Shown here in pieces: positions 1 to 6,806 of a stretch of 9,701 bases of DNA (positions are counted from its first letter, which is position 1; every line of letters begins with the position of its first letter). Source of the DNA: an uncultured Paracoccaceae bacterium (GTDB taxonomy: Bacteria > Pseudomonadota > Alphaproteobacteria > Rhodobacterales > Rhodobacteraceae). Both the position numbers and the translations under genes were made by a program. The notes under the pieces were generated by a model. It did not search any database. It was not told where the DNA came from and saw only the letters and a list, made by a program, of their open reading frames with translations. The stretch spans positions 1 through 9,701 of the forward strand of contig CAJXHQ010000075.1 in NCBI GenBank assembly GCA_913054485.1, read 5' to 3'.

Positions 1-1404
1 GACCTGAACGTTGGTGTATTCTTCCAGGACTTCCTGGCCGAATTCCACACCAACGCCGGACTGTTTCACACCGCCGAAGGGTGCGTTGGGCTGGATCATG
101 CCGTGCTTGTTGATCCAGACCGATCCGCATTCCATCTTCGCGGCCACACGTTTGGCCTCATTGATGTCGCGGCTCCAGACCGACCCGCCCAGACCATTGG
201 GGTTGTCGTTGGCCTTCTCGATGACGTCTTCGATCTCGCGGTAGCGGATGATCGGCAGCGCCGGACCGAACTGCTCTTCGTCGACCAGCCGGTCGCCGTT
301 TTCCAGATCAGCGATGATGGTCAGCGGGAAGAAATAGCCCTGCTTCTTGCCGTTGCGCGCCGGGATGTCACCGCCCAGCAGCACGCGGCCTTTGCCCTTG
401 GCGTCGCTCACCAGGTCGGTGACAATGTCCAGCTGTTTGTGGTTCTGGATCGGGCCGATGATGACATTGTCGTCGGTGCCGACACCCACAGGCATCTTGC
501 GGGCAAATTTCACCAGCTCTTCGCAGACTTCTTCATAGACGTCGTCATGCACATAAAGGCGCTTCAGCGCGGCGCAGGTCTGGCCGCCGTTGATGAAGGC
601 GCCCCAGAACAGGCCCTCGGCAATTGCCTTGGGGTCCACATCCGGCAAGACGATGCCGGCATCATTGCCGCCCAGTTCCAGCGTCAGGCGCTTCATGGTG
701 TCGGCCGAGCTGGCGTAGATCTTCTTGCCGGTCGCGGTGGAGCCGGTGAAGACGATCTTGCCGATGTCTTCATGTGTGGACATCACCGGGCCCAGGTCAT
801 CATCGCCGGTGACGCAGTTGACCACGCCCTTGGGCAGCACTTCGTTCATCAGCTCGACCACGCGCAGGGTGGTCAGCGGGGTGAAGGGAGAGGGTTTGAT
901 CACCACGGTATTGCCGGAGAGAACCGCGGGGATGATGTGCCAGATGGCGATCATCACCGGGAAGTTCCACGGGGTGATGGAGCCAACAACACCGATCGGC
1001 TTGCGGTGCAGTTCCACATGACCTTCGTTATTGTCCTGCAGGACTTTCATCGGCAGCGACAGCGAAGCGGTATACTGCGTCCAGGCGATGGCGCCGCCGA
1101 TTTCCCAGCGCGAGCCGAGACCGTTCAGCGGCTTGCCCTGTTCAGCCGTCAGCAGCTGCGCCAGCTCTTCGGCGTGGGCTTCAATTTTTTCGGCGATCTT
1201 GCGGCAGGCGGTCTGGCGCTTGCGCTCGGTCTCGTCCTTCCAGCTTTCAAAGGCCACCTTGGCGGCGCGGATTGCGTCCTCCAGGTTTTCCTTGGTGCCC
1301 AGCGGAGCAAGGCCCGCGACCTTTTCGCTGGCCGGGTTCAGCACCTCGAAACACTGTTTCGTCGGCACGCGCTTACCATCAATAATCAGGCGGAACGGAT
1401 CCAT
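1..1404 (-). CDS. NAD(P)-dependent aldehyde dehydrogenase, C-terminus cut by window edge
   Basis: Oxidises an aldehyde to the carboxylic acid in the cytoplasm with NAD(P)+ as acceptor. I translated 468 residues from the ATG at 1402-1404; the family is usually about 470-480 long, so only a few residues are missing. Visible landmarks are the PWNFP motif with catalytic Asn147, KPSPFTP near 170-176 in the cofactor site, FTGSTATGKK at 219-228, ELGGND with the general-base Glu243, and NGGQTCAA with the nucleophile Cys277. The cofactor motif has no Glu where NAD-specific members have KPAE, so NADP+ use is possible. The sequence resembles the AldA (AAD23400)-like subgroup as I remember it; the substrate is unknown. 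An AGGGAG ribosome site precedes the start, 17 bases after the nitroreductase-like gene, making this at least the fourth gene of that operon. All catalytic residues are intact. Confidence 0.95.
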   Translation of the reverse strand, partial: MDPFRLIIDGKRVPTKQCFEVLNPASEKVAGLAPLGTKENLEDAIRAAKVAFESWKDETERKRQTACRKIAEKIEAHAEELAQLLTAEQGKPLNGLGSRWEIGGAIAWTQYTASLSLPMKVLQDNNEGHVELHRKPIGVVGSITPWNFPVMIAIWHIIPAVLSGNTVVIKPSPFTPLTTLRVVELMNEVLPKGVVNCVTGDDDLGPVMSTHEDIGKIVFTGSTATGKKIYASSADTMKRLTLELGGNDAGIVLPDVDPKAIAEGLFWGAFINGGQTCAALKRLYVHDDVYEEVCEELVKFARKMPVGVGTDDNVIIGPIQNHKQLDIVTDLVSDAKGKGRVLLGGDIPARNGKKQGYFFPLTIIADLENGDRLVDEEQFGPALPIIRYREIEDVIEKANDNPNGLGGSVWSRDINEAKRVAAKMECGSVWINKHGMIQPNAPFGGVKQSGVGVEFGQEVLEEYTNVQV

Positions 1405-1421
1405 AATGTCTCTTCTCCCTA

Positions 1422-2753
1422 TCAGTCTTTTGCCTTGGGAACATGGCCGTCGTGCCAGTCCCGCATGTTGTTCGCATGGGTTTCCGAATAGGCGCCGGGT
1501 TTCATGTTCTTGTCGTAGAAATCCAGGTCCAGGTGGTGCGCCTGCGCAAACAGGGTAAGCTGGATCGGGTCCACGGTCGCCGGGAATTTCCCATAGGTTT
1601 CATAGATGTAACTACAGATGTCCTTGACGCACTGCACGCCCTCGGGGCTCGCCTGAACGGTGGCGGCGTCGAACTCATGGTTGGGGGCGGTGTGGGGCTT
1701 CAGCATGCCCTTGGCTTCCCAGTCGTCCATGGTGATCGTCGCACCGGCAATGGCGGCGTCTACGGCCGCGCTCATGTCCGGATAGTTCGGCGGGCAGAAG
1801 GCCTCGAACACGCCGGGACGGCCCACGGGGATCGGGAAGGGATCGGTCTTGGACTGGATAAACTTGAAGCCCAGTCCGCGGCAGGCCGGCGTTCCGCCCA
1901 GAACCACGGTGGAGGAAAAGCCGCCATAGACCCAGCCGCCAATGCCAGTTGCCTGCATCGCCAGCGCGATCAGCTGCGACATGAAGGCGCCTTCGGCCAG
2001 CATTCCGTCGGACAGGATTTTCTCCAGACGGCTCAGCGTCATCACCTTCTTCTTAGACAGGAAGCCGCTGTCCACCCATTTCTGGTTGCCGCAGGGGCGC
2101 ATGCCGTTGCGGTCATCAACGATGAAATAGCCGCCGCCCTGCCCGGCATAACGGCCGGCCTTGCTGTCGCAGAGGTTCAGGATCAGCTTGATCATATCCT
2201 TTGTGACGTCGATCACCGGCATGAACAGCGTGGTGCCCGGTTTGTTGGTCACCCATTGGTTATGCGGCCACACACCCGGCTCTTCGCCCGGCAGGTCCAT
2301 GCGGCCATCGTCGATCTTCTGCACGAAGTTCTCGTAGAAGCCGAGGATCTTTTCGCGGTCGGATTTGTCCTCGTACTCGCGCTTCTTGGTCATCTTCGCC
2401 TGGTCGGCATTGACGACATAGGTGCCGTGGTCATTGGTAAAGAACAGCCGCGCGCGGTGCGAACCCATGGCCGAGGGGTACGGCTTGCCGATGGTTTTCA
2501 CCATGCCGCCGGGCAGCGTGGTTTCGGCCAGGATCGGGCCGGTCGTCGCTGTGGCGGCCGAGACCAGCATCGCCGTCTCCAGATCGCTCAGCCCGATCGG
2601 TTCTTTATCCGACTTATAGGTGAAGGGCCCCGACTCCATCTCCATGCCAAGGCCGAACCGGCGCGAGCGGCGGCCCATGATGGCGTCATAGAGCGGGTAG
2701 TCCCAGGCGGCTTCGGCCTGCGGCGGCAGGCCTTCAGGCTTCTTCTTGCTCAT
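1422..2753 (-). CDS. Nitroreductase-like protein of unknown function
   Basis: A 443-residue soluble protein with no signal peptide or membrane segment. I do not recognise a characterised homologue. Near the N-terminus it has YDAIMGRRSRRFG (residues 22-34), like the RRSxRxF signature that opens FMN-dependent nitroreductases. A later segment, QLIALAMQATGIGGWVYGG, resembles the family's helix followed by a glycine-rich turn. RPGVFEAFCPP lies further on. These suggest a nitroreductase-type flavin fold, but the protein is about twice the usual 200-220 residues, so it may be a divergent or duplicated-domain member. Flavin binding is inference. The start ATG overlaps the stop of the upstream 75-residue gene by four bases (ATGA), implying translational coupling and perhaps a complex. 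It is followed 17 bases later by the aldehyde dehydrogenase. Redox chemistry on the same substrate is plausible; the reaction is unknown. Confidence 0.85.
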   Translation of the reverse strand: MSKKKPEGLPPQAEAAWDYPLYDAIMGRRSRRFGLGMEMESGPFTYKSDKEPIGLSDLETAMLVSAATATTGPILAETTLPGGMVKTIGKPYPSAMGSHRARLFFTNDHGTYVVNADQAKMTKKREYEDKSDREKILGFYENFVQKIDDGRMDLPGEEPGVWPHNQWVTNKPGTTLFMPVIDVTKDMIKLILNLCDSKAGRYAGQGGGYFIVDDRNGMRPCGNQKWVDSGFLSKKKVMTLSRLEKILSDGMLAEGAFMSQLIALAMQATGIGGWVYGGFSSTVVLGGTPACRGLGFKFIQSKTDPFPIPVGRPGVFEAFCPPNYPDMSAAVDAAIAGATITMDDWEAKGMLKPHTAPNHEFDAATVQASPEGVQCVKDICSYIYETYGKFPATVDPIQLTLFAQAHHLDLDFYDKNMKPGAYSETHANNMRDWHDGHVPKAKD

Positions 2754-2977
2754 TTGCCGGCCGCCTCTTTGCGGGCACCCATCAGCAATTTGAGCAGGTA
2801 GCCCCAGGCCCCCGGCTTGGCCAGAACCATCACCAGGATGCGGCGCAGATCTGCGCTTGTCATGGTGGTCTCGGCCTCCCAGACGCCCATCTTGCCGGTC
2901 AGCACGATGCCGTCGTCTTTGAGGTCCAGTTTCTCAAGATCAAAGCCGAATTCACCGGCTGCGGATTCGATTTTCAT
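2750..2977 (-). CDS. Small protein of unknown function (75 aa)
   Basis: I do not recognise this family. The protein begins MKIESAAGEFGFDLEKLDL and looks like a short beta-rich N-terminal half (residues 1-40, with alternating FGFDLEKLDL and DGIVLTGKMG strands). A helical, partly hydrophobic C-terminal half (about 42-68) follows, with RRILVMVLAKPGAWGYLLKLLMG and then a basic tail. The helix is amphipathic or weakly membrane-seeking rather than a clear transmembrane span. It is very likely a real gene: a strong GGAGG lies five bases before the ATG, it starts 22 bases after the SnoaL-like gene, and its TGA overlaps the next ATG by four bases. The tight coupling to the nitroreductase-like gene suggests an accessory subunit of that protein. 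Confidence 0.8.
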   Translation of the reverse strand: MKIESAAGEFGFDLEKLDLKDDGIVLTGKMGVWEAETTMTSADLRRILVMVLAKPGAWGYLLKLLMGARKEAAGK

Positions 2978-2999
2978 GTTGTCCTCCCTTCCCTGAAAC

Positions 3000-3722
3000 T
3001 CAGGGAACCATCTTCCAATATGCGTCCTTGCGGGCGATCAGCCCGTCGCGGATTTTGTAGAGATCCATGCCCTTGGATTTGCGCCACTTACCGTCCGGCC
3101 CCAGGAATTCGACCTTGTAGGACTGGATCACAGTGCGGCCCTTGAACTTCCACAGGGCCTTGGAAAACTTCGGCCCGTTCGGCATCGCAAAGCGGCTCTC
3201 CATCTCGGCCAGCGCCTCGGCCTTGCCGTAGATGTTCTGCCCGTTCGGCAGGTTCCACTCAAAAGCGGGCGACAGGCATTCACCGATCATCTTGATGTCA
3301 GCGGCGAGGAAGGCCTCTTCGAATTTGGTGAAGAGCTTCTTGTAGCCCATTTCGTCGCTGGCAGGGACCACCAGCTTGACCGGCTTGATCTTCTGAACCC
3401 GCTGGTAGGCGCGGTTTTCGCGGATGCGGGCCCCGCTGGACAGGCGCGGCTTGTTGCTGGCAACCGGGGCCGGAGCGATCTCGGTCGCCTCGCCCGGTGC
3501 TTCAGCCTCGCGGATACGCAGGCCCGCGGCCGGCGCTGCGGGTGCCGACGCCTCCAGATCAATGGTGCGAATGATGTCTTCGGCGTCCTGCACGGCGGCG
3601 GTACTGTCAACGATGCGGGTCTGGCTGCCCGCGGTTTCGGTGGCTTTTGAACCGCCACGCGGCTTGCTGGAAGCAGCAGGCCGGCGGGCGGGTTTATCGG
3701 GTGTTTTCGATGTCGCGTTCAT
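3000..3722 (-). CDS. SnoaL/NTF2-like domain protein with disordered N-terminus
   Basis: A 240-residue protein in two parts. Residues 1-120 are rich in Ala, Pro, Arg, Lys, Thr and Glu, with low complexity and almost certainly disordered. They contain two copies of a G-x-RIRE motif (about 67-72 and 97-102). Residues 125-240 match a SnoaL-like cone fold: an N-terminal helix (MGYKKLFTKFEEAFLAADI), a W-containing strand, EALAEMESRF, then the typical end GMDLYKIRDGLIARKDAYWK. Such domains act as small cyclases, isomerases or hydrolases, or as subunits of ring oxygenases; the activity here is not readable. It is the first gene of the leftward operon. There is no clear ribosome site before the ATG, but no other Met occurs until residue 125, and the reading frame is consistent with neighbouring codon use. 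The long tail is unusual, since most SnoaL proteins are 120-150 residues. Confidence 0.88.
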   Translation of the reverse strand: MNATSKTPDKPARRPAASSKPRGGSKATETAGSQTRIVDSTAAVQDAEDIIRTIDLEASAPAAPAAGLRIREAEAPGEATEIAPAPVASNKPRLSSGARIRENRAYQRVQKIKPVKLVVPASDEMGYKKLFTKFEEAFLAADIKMIGECLSPAFEWNLPNGQNIYGKAEALAEMESRFAMPNGPKFSKALWKFKGRTVIQSYKVEFLGPDGKWRKSKGMDLYKIRDGLIARKDAYWKMVP

Positions 3723-3773
3723 AAGGGGCCCGGATGCGGAAAAATGACTGTAAGCGTGAAGCTGATTGCCTAA

Positions 3774-3803
3774 GGTTTAGGGAGGACTCAGCTATTCTGT
3801 CAA
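3774..3803 (-). promoter_or_regulatory. Candidate promoter for the leftward operon
   Basis: Read on the minus strand, a perfect TTGACA (-35, 3798-3803) is followed after 18 bases by TAAACC (3774-3779), a weak -10 sharing T, A and A with the consensus. Transcription would start near 3767, about 45 bases before the SnoaL-like ATG. A 13-base inverted repeat CCTAAGGTTTAGG (3769-3781) covers this -10 and could be an operator. The assignment rests on pattern only. Confidence 0.5.
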
Positions 3804-3809
3804 TATAAA

Positions 3810-3825
3810 ATGAACTCGGTTTCAT
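3810..3825. promoter_or_regulatory. Imperfect palindrome, candidate operator
   Basis: ATGAACTCGGTTTCAT has matching five-base ends and a symmetric central CG (12 of 16 positions symmetric). That is in the size range of TetR-family operators. It overlaps the inner end of the left inverted-repeat arm, just upstream of the leftward -35. The half-site ATGAAC recurs, in one orientation or the other, at 3896-3901, 3921-3926 and 3947-3952. Confidence 0.4.
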
Positions 3826-3855
3826 ATTTTTGCACTGCAGAGAGGCGCCTAATGC

Positions 3856-3871
3856 ACTGTTATTAAACAGT
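3856..3871. promoter_or_regulatory. Central perfect palindrome, candidate operator
   Basis: ACTGTT-ATTA-AACAGT is a perfect six-base inverted repeat with a four-base centre, near the middle of the divergent region. It is flanked by a seven-base direct repeat TGCACTG at 3831-3837 and 3853-3859 (22 bases apart, about two helical turns). The position between two divergent promoters suits a shared regulator site. It may serve a different regulator from the GTTCAT boxes. Confidence 0.4.
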
Positions 3872-3906
3872 TTGATAACTAAATATCTATTTCGGGTTCA
3901 TTTTAT

Positions 3907-3936
3907 TTGACAGAATTTGGGTTCATCGCTTAGCGT
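3907..3936 (+). promoter_or_regulatory. Candidate promoter for dctPQM
   Basis: A perfect TTGACA (-35, 3907-3912) is followed after 18 bases by TAGCGT (3931-3936), a weak -10 that keeps the TA...T pattern. Transcription would start near 3943, about 43 bases before the dctP ATG. The box GGGTTCAT occurs just upstream of the -35 (3894-3901) and again in the spacer (3919-3926). The latter is a classical repressor position. The layout mirrors the leftward promoter. Confidence 0.5.
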
Positions 3937-3985
3937 CGGAGGCATCATGAACACGAATGCTTAACGTTCTGGGAGGGAACAGAGT

Positions 3986-4972
3986 ATGAAAATCACAACA
4001 CTTGCCGCAGCAGTCCTGATGACCGCCGGTGCCGTCGCCGCCAACGCCAAGGAACTGCGTCTGAGCGCCGCGCCGCCGCCGAATTCGCCTTGGGGTGCCG
4101 TGACCCAGAAGTTCGCCGAAAAAGTGGCTGAACTGTCCGGCGGCGAGCTGACCATCAAAGCCTATATGGGCTCCAAGCTGGGCGGTGAGCAGGACGTGGT
4201 CAAACAGATCGCCCGCGGCCGCATCGACATGGGCGTCGTCTCCGGCACCGCAATGTCGCAGCTGATCCCCGAATACAGCCTGCTGGCCTCCCCCTATGCT
4301 TTTGACAGCGCCGAGCAGTTCGACTGTGTTGCGGACAATCACTTGCTGAACACCTTCGACGCAGAATTTGATGCCGCCGGCATCAAGACCATTTCCTGGA
4401 TGGAAGTCGGCTACCAGGTGATCTTCGGCCAGAGCGAAATCCGCACCCCGGCCGATCTGGCTGGTGTGAAGATCCGTACTGCGCCCTCTGCCACTGACAC
4501 CCGCTACATCCAGATCGCAGGCGGCACCGCGGTTCCCCTGGCTCCGAAGGATGCGGTTCCGGCGATGAAGACCGGCCAGGTGACGGCTGCGACCCAGCTC
4601 TCCGTCTTCGGCGTGCTGACCGGCTATGCTGCCGTGGCCCCGAAAGTGACCCTGACCCGTCACCAGCACCAGGTTGGCGGCATCATCGTCTCCAGCAAGA
4701 CCTGGGACGCTCTGAGCGAACAGGAGCAGGGCTGGATCAACGAAGCGGCCCCGATCTTCCTGGAGCTGCGCGGCATGATCCGCGGCGCCGAAGGCGCGCT
4801 GCTGGGCAAGGCTGAAGGCAATGGCGCGACCATCATTAACCTGACCGACGCGGAACTGCAGCAGTGGAAGGACATTGTTCCGTCCGCACAGGAAGCCATC
4901 CTCGAGGAACTCGGCCCCAAGGCAGCTGCCAAATGGGAAGAGATCCAGGCCGCCAAAGCTGCCTGTTCCTAA
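3986..4972 (+). CDS. dctP: TRAP transporter periplasmic substrate-binding protein (DctP type)
   Basis: Binds the solute in the periplasm and delivers it to the DctQM membrane pair; uptake is driven by an ion gradient. The 328 residues match the usual family length. A Sec signal peptide (residues 1-21, MKITTLAAAVLMTAGAVAANA) ends in an A-x-A cleavage site. The DctP body follows, with LGGEQDVVKQIARGRIDMGVVS (about 65-86), SPYAF near 102, and PADLAGVKIRTAPSATDTRY (about 155-174). Arg164 in VKIR sits where the family's conserved carboxylate-binding Arg is found, so an organic acid is the likeliest ligand, but the exact one is unknown. The protein has exactly two Cys (113 and 327), both in the mature part. 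The start is supported by GGGAGGGA about eight bases upstream. It is the first gene of dctPQM, and its stop TAA overlaps the AAGGA ribosome site of dctQ. Confidence 0.97.
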   Translation: MKITTLAAAVLMTAGAVAANAKELRLSAAPPPNSPWGAVTQKFAEKVAELSGGELTIKAYMGSKLGGEQDVVKQIARGRIDMGVVSGTAMSQLIPEYSLLASPYAFDSAEQFDCVADNHLLNTFDAEFDAAGIKTISWMEVGYQVIFGQSEIRTPADLAGVKIRTAPSATDTRYIQIAGGTAVPLAPKDAVPAMKTGQVTAATQLSVFGVLTGYAAVAPKVTLTRHQHQVGGIIVSSKTWDALSEQEQGWINEAAPIFLELRGMIRGAEGALLGKAEGNGATIINLTDAELQQWKDIVPSAQEAILEELGPKAAAKWEEIQAAKAACS

Positions 4973-4981
4973 GGACCTGGC

Positions 4982-5476
4982 ATGCTCGCTGGTATCCTGA
5001 AAGGGCTCAAATTGACTGAGTCCATCGTCGCAACGGCCGCTTATGCGGTCGTTGCAACGCTATTGATGATTGATGTTGTAGGGCGGGAAGTATTTGGAAC
5101 CGCCATTCTCGGCCTGCAGCAAATTGCCGTTTATGCCGCCATTATCGCGGGTTTCCTGGGGCTGACCCTGGCGACCTCGGACTCGGCGCATCTGCGGCCT
5201 GAATTCATGGACTTCGTGGCCGGCAGACGCATGGACCGACACGTCGCCCGCTTTGGTGATTTTCTTTCTTCTGTTTTCTTTTTTGCCTCTGCCTATGTGG
5301 CTTGGACATTTGTTGCGATTTCAATGGAGTACGGCGACAAGGCACCGGTTCTCTACTTCGAGATCTGGCCTTTGCAGCTGGTTCTGCCCTTCGCCTTCGC
5401 CTCGTCTGCGGTGAAACACCTGATCTTCGGCCTGAGACCTGATCTCAAGGTCCATTCTGACAAGCCGGCGGGGTAA
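4982..5476 (+). CDS. dctQ: TRAP transporter small membrane subunit (DctQ type)
   Basis: The small inner-membrane subunit that pairs with DctM and supports docking of the binding protein. The 164 residues show four hydrophobic spans, about 13-33, 44-65, 92-114 and 129-149, which is the DctQ layout. The family-like DVVGREVFG after the first span and HLRPEFMDF after the second are present. The stop lies two bases before the dctM start, so the two subunits should be made in a fixed ratio; DctQ and DctM are fused in some organisms but separate here. The AAGGA ribosome site lies within the end of dctP. The end of the protein (KVHSDKPAG) is short and hydrophilic. Confidence 0.95.
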   Translation: MLAGILKGLKLTESIVATAAYAVVATLLMIDVVGREVFGTAILGLQQIAVYAAIIAGFLGLTLATSDSAHLRPEFMDFVAGRRMDRHVARFGDFLSSVFFFASAYVAWTFVAISMEYGDKAPVLYFEIWPLQLVLPFAFASSAVKHLIFGLRPDLKVHSDKPAG

Positions 5477-5478
5477 TC

Positions 5479-6738
5479 ATGGCTGGAGTAGCACTACTTA
5501 TCGGAATTCTGGTCCTGCTTGCGCTGCGCCAGAATATCATCGTGATCCTGTTGGGGTCGGCTGCCTATGTGCACCTGGTCTGGGGTGATGGCACCCTGGA
5601 ATACCTGGCCGAAGACATCTGGATCAGCCTCGACAACGCCATCCTTCTGGCCATCCCGATGTTCCTGCTGGCAGGCAGCATCATGACCCGCGGCTCCATC
5701 GCGCGGCGCCTGATCGACCTGGCCATCAGCGTCACAAAACCGATCCCCGGCGGCCTTGCGGTGGCAACCATCCTGTCTTGCGCGATCTTCGCGGCGATCT
5801 CCGGTTCGTCGCCGGTCACCCTGCTGGCCGTGGGCACGATCCTCTACCCGGCACTCCTGGAAAACGGCTACGAAAAGCGCTTTGCGCTTGGCGCGCTGAC
5901 CTCCGCGGGCACCCTGGGGATCATCATCCCGCCGTCAATTCCGCTGATCCTCTACGGGATTGTCACCGAAAACTCGATCGCGGATCTGTTCATCGCTGGC
6001 ATTATCCCCGGCCTGATGATTGCCAGTGTGCTGGCCTTCTATTCCTATTGGAAGAACCGCCACATGGAGCCCCAGAAGTTCGACATGGGCGACTTCCTGG
6101 TGGCGCTGCGGCGCGGCGGCTGGTCGGCGCTTCTGCCGGTCATCCTCTTGGGCGGGATCTACACCGGTTACTTCTCGGCAACCGAGGCGGCCGCCGTGGC
6201 ACTGGTCTATGCGCTGTTTGTGGAGATCTGCATTCACCGCGAGCTGAAGCTGATCGACTTCTTCCATACGGCGGTCGATACGGCAAAGCTTCTGGGCATG
6301 CTGTTCCCGATCATCGCGGTGGCACTGAGCCTCAAAACCATCCTCACCATCGAGGAGGTGCCGGACAATCTGGCCCTGTGGATCACCGATGTCACCTCCA
6401 GCAAGATCGCCTTCCTTCTGGCCGTCAACGTGCTGCTGCTGATCGTCGGCTGCCTGTTCGACGTGATGTCGGCTATCCTTATCCTTGGCCCGCTGCTGCT
6501 GGGTCCGGCAGTGGCTTACGGGATCAACCCGGTGCATTTCGGTGTGATCATGGTCATCAACCTGGAAATCGGCTTCCTGACACCGCCTCTGGGGCTGAAC
6601 CAGATCGTGGCGATGACTGCCTTCCGCGAGAATTTCGTGGAGATCTGCAAGGCGGTTGTACCCTTCATCCTACTGATCCTCGGCGTGCTGATGGTGGTGA
6701 CCTTTGTTCCGCAGACGGCATTGCTGTTCGTCGAATGA
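5479..6738 (+). CDS. dctM: TRAP transporter large membrane subunit (DctM type)
   Basis: The large inner-membrane subunit that forms the elevator-type transport pathway. At 419 residues it is close to the usual 425-430, with hydrophobic spans along its whole length. Conserved motifs are intact: IPMFLLAG (59-66), FAAISGSSPVT (104-114), the first-hairpin GTLGIIIPPSIPLILYG (144-160), GYFSATEAAAVALVYA (230-245), and the second-hairpin GFLTPPLGLNQ (365-375). The two hairpin motifs are those associated with coupling-ion and substrate binding, so the transporter appears functional. It follows dctQ by two bases. The stop codon is followed by a GC-rich stem-loop and then the TetR gene, with which it may be partly co-transcribed. 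Confidence 0.97.
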   Translation: MAGVALLIGILVLLALRQNIIVILLGSAAYVHLVWGDGTLEYLAEDIWISLDNAILLAIPMFLLAGSIMTRGSIARRLIDLAISVTKPIPGGLAVATILSCAIFAAISGSSPVTLLAVGTILYPALLENGYEKRFALGALTSAGTLGIIIPPSIPLILYGIVTENSIADLFIAGIIPGLMIASVLAFYSYWKNRHMEPQKFDMGDFLVALRRGGWSALLPVILLGGIYTGYFSATEAAAVALVYALFVEICIHRELKLIDFFHTAVDTAKLLGMLFPIIAVALSLKTILTIEEVPDNLALWITDVTSSKIAFLLAVNVLLLIVGCLFDVMSAILILGPLLLGPAVAYGINPVHFGVIMVINLEIGFLTPPLGLNQIVAMTAFRENFVEICKAVVPFILLILGVLMVVTFVPQTALLFVE

Positions 6739-6754
6739 ACCTGATACTGCAGTG

Positions 6755-6780
6755 CGGGCCGCCCTTATCGGGGCGGCCCG
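6755..6780 (+). terminator. Stem-loop after dctM, possible weak terminator or attenuator
   Basis: CGGGCCGCCC and GGGCGGCCCG form a perfect ten-base-pair GC stem around a six-base loop (TTATCG), 16 bases after the dctM stop. No T run follows (GATATTGAG), so it is not a canonical intrinsic terminator. It may stabilise the dctPQM transcript or reduce read-through into the TetR gene. Confidence 0.55.
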
Positions 6781-6806
6781 GATATTGAGACGCCAGGAGT
6801 TGGGCA

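Larger units (their letters stand above)
3794..3916. repeat. 24/25-base inverted repeat in the divergent control region
   Basis: The arm 3794-3818 is the reverse complement of the arm 3893-3916, with one substitution and one single-base insertion. Read outward, each arm carries GTTCATTTTAT followed by TTGACAGAAT. Each arm therefore holds a GTTCAT box upstream of a consensus -35 hexamer that faces its own operon. The arms are separated by 74 AT-rich bases. The arrangement looks like a duplicated and inverted promoter/operator module that co-regulates both operons; the TetR-family gene at 6807 is the obvious candidate ligand. The direction of regulation is inference. Confidence 0.8.

Noticed and set aside
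103..1491. Long plus-strand open frame (462 aa) opposite the aldehyde dehydrogenase
   Set aside because: It is antisense to an intact, well-motifed dehydrogenase; its His/Asp/Gln/Arg-rich translation is typical of GC-rich shadow frames.
1443..2801. Long plus-strand open frame (452 aa) opposite the nitroreductase-like gene
   Set aside because: Low-complexity His/Gly/Arg-rich translation, no ribosome site, and it spans the boundary of two coupled minus-strand genes.
3794..3916. Inverted repeat as the ends of an insertion element
   Set aside because: The arms enclose only 74 bases with no coding capacity, there are no flanking target duplications, and both arms contain promoter-like hexamers.
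3938..3964. Five-codon leader frame (MNTNA) with GGAGG upstream of dctP
   Set aside because: The predicted transcription start near 3943 would leave its ribosome site outside or at the very end of the mRNA, and a frame this short is expected by chance. It would deserve reconsideration only if the real start maps further upstream.
3923..4669. 248-aa minus-strand frame opposite dctP
   Set aside because: Antisense to a gene with a clear signal peptide and family motifs; it also runs across the dctP promoter.
5255..5300. T-rich stretch inside dctQ as a sign of foreign origin
   Set aside because: It encodes a Phe-rich membrane span, which forces T-rich codons; the surrounding operon has ordinary composition.
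5778..6788. 336-aa plus-strand frame inside dctM
   Set aside because: It is a frame-shifted reading of dctM with Arg/Gly/Pro/His-rich composition; dctM itself is complete with all conserved motifs.
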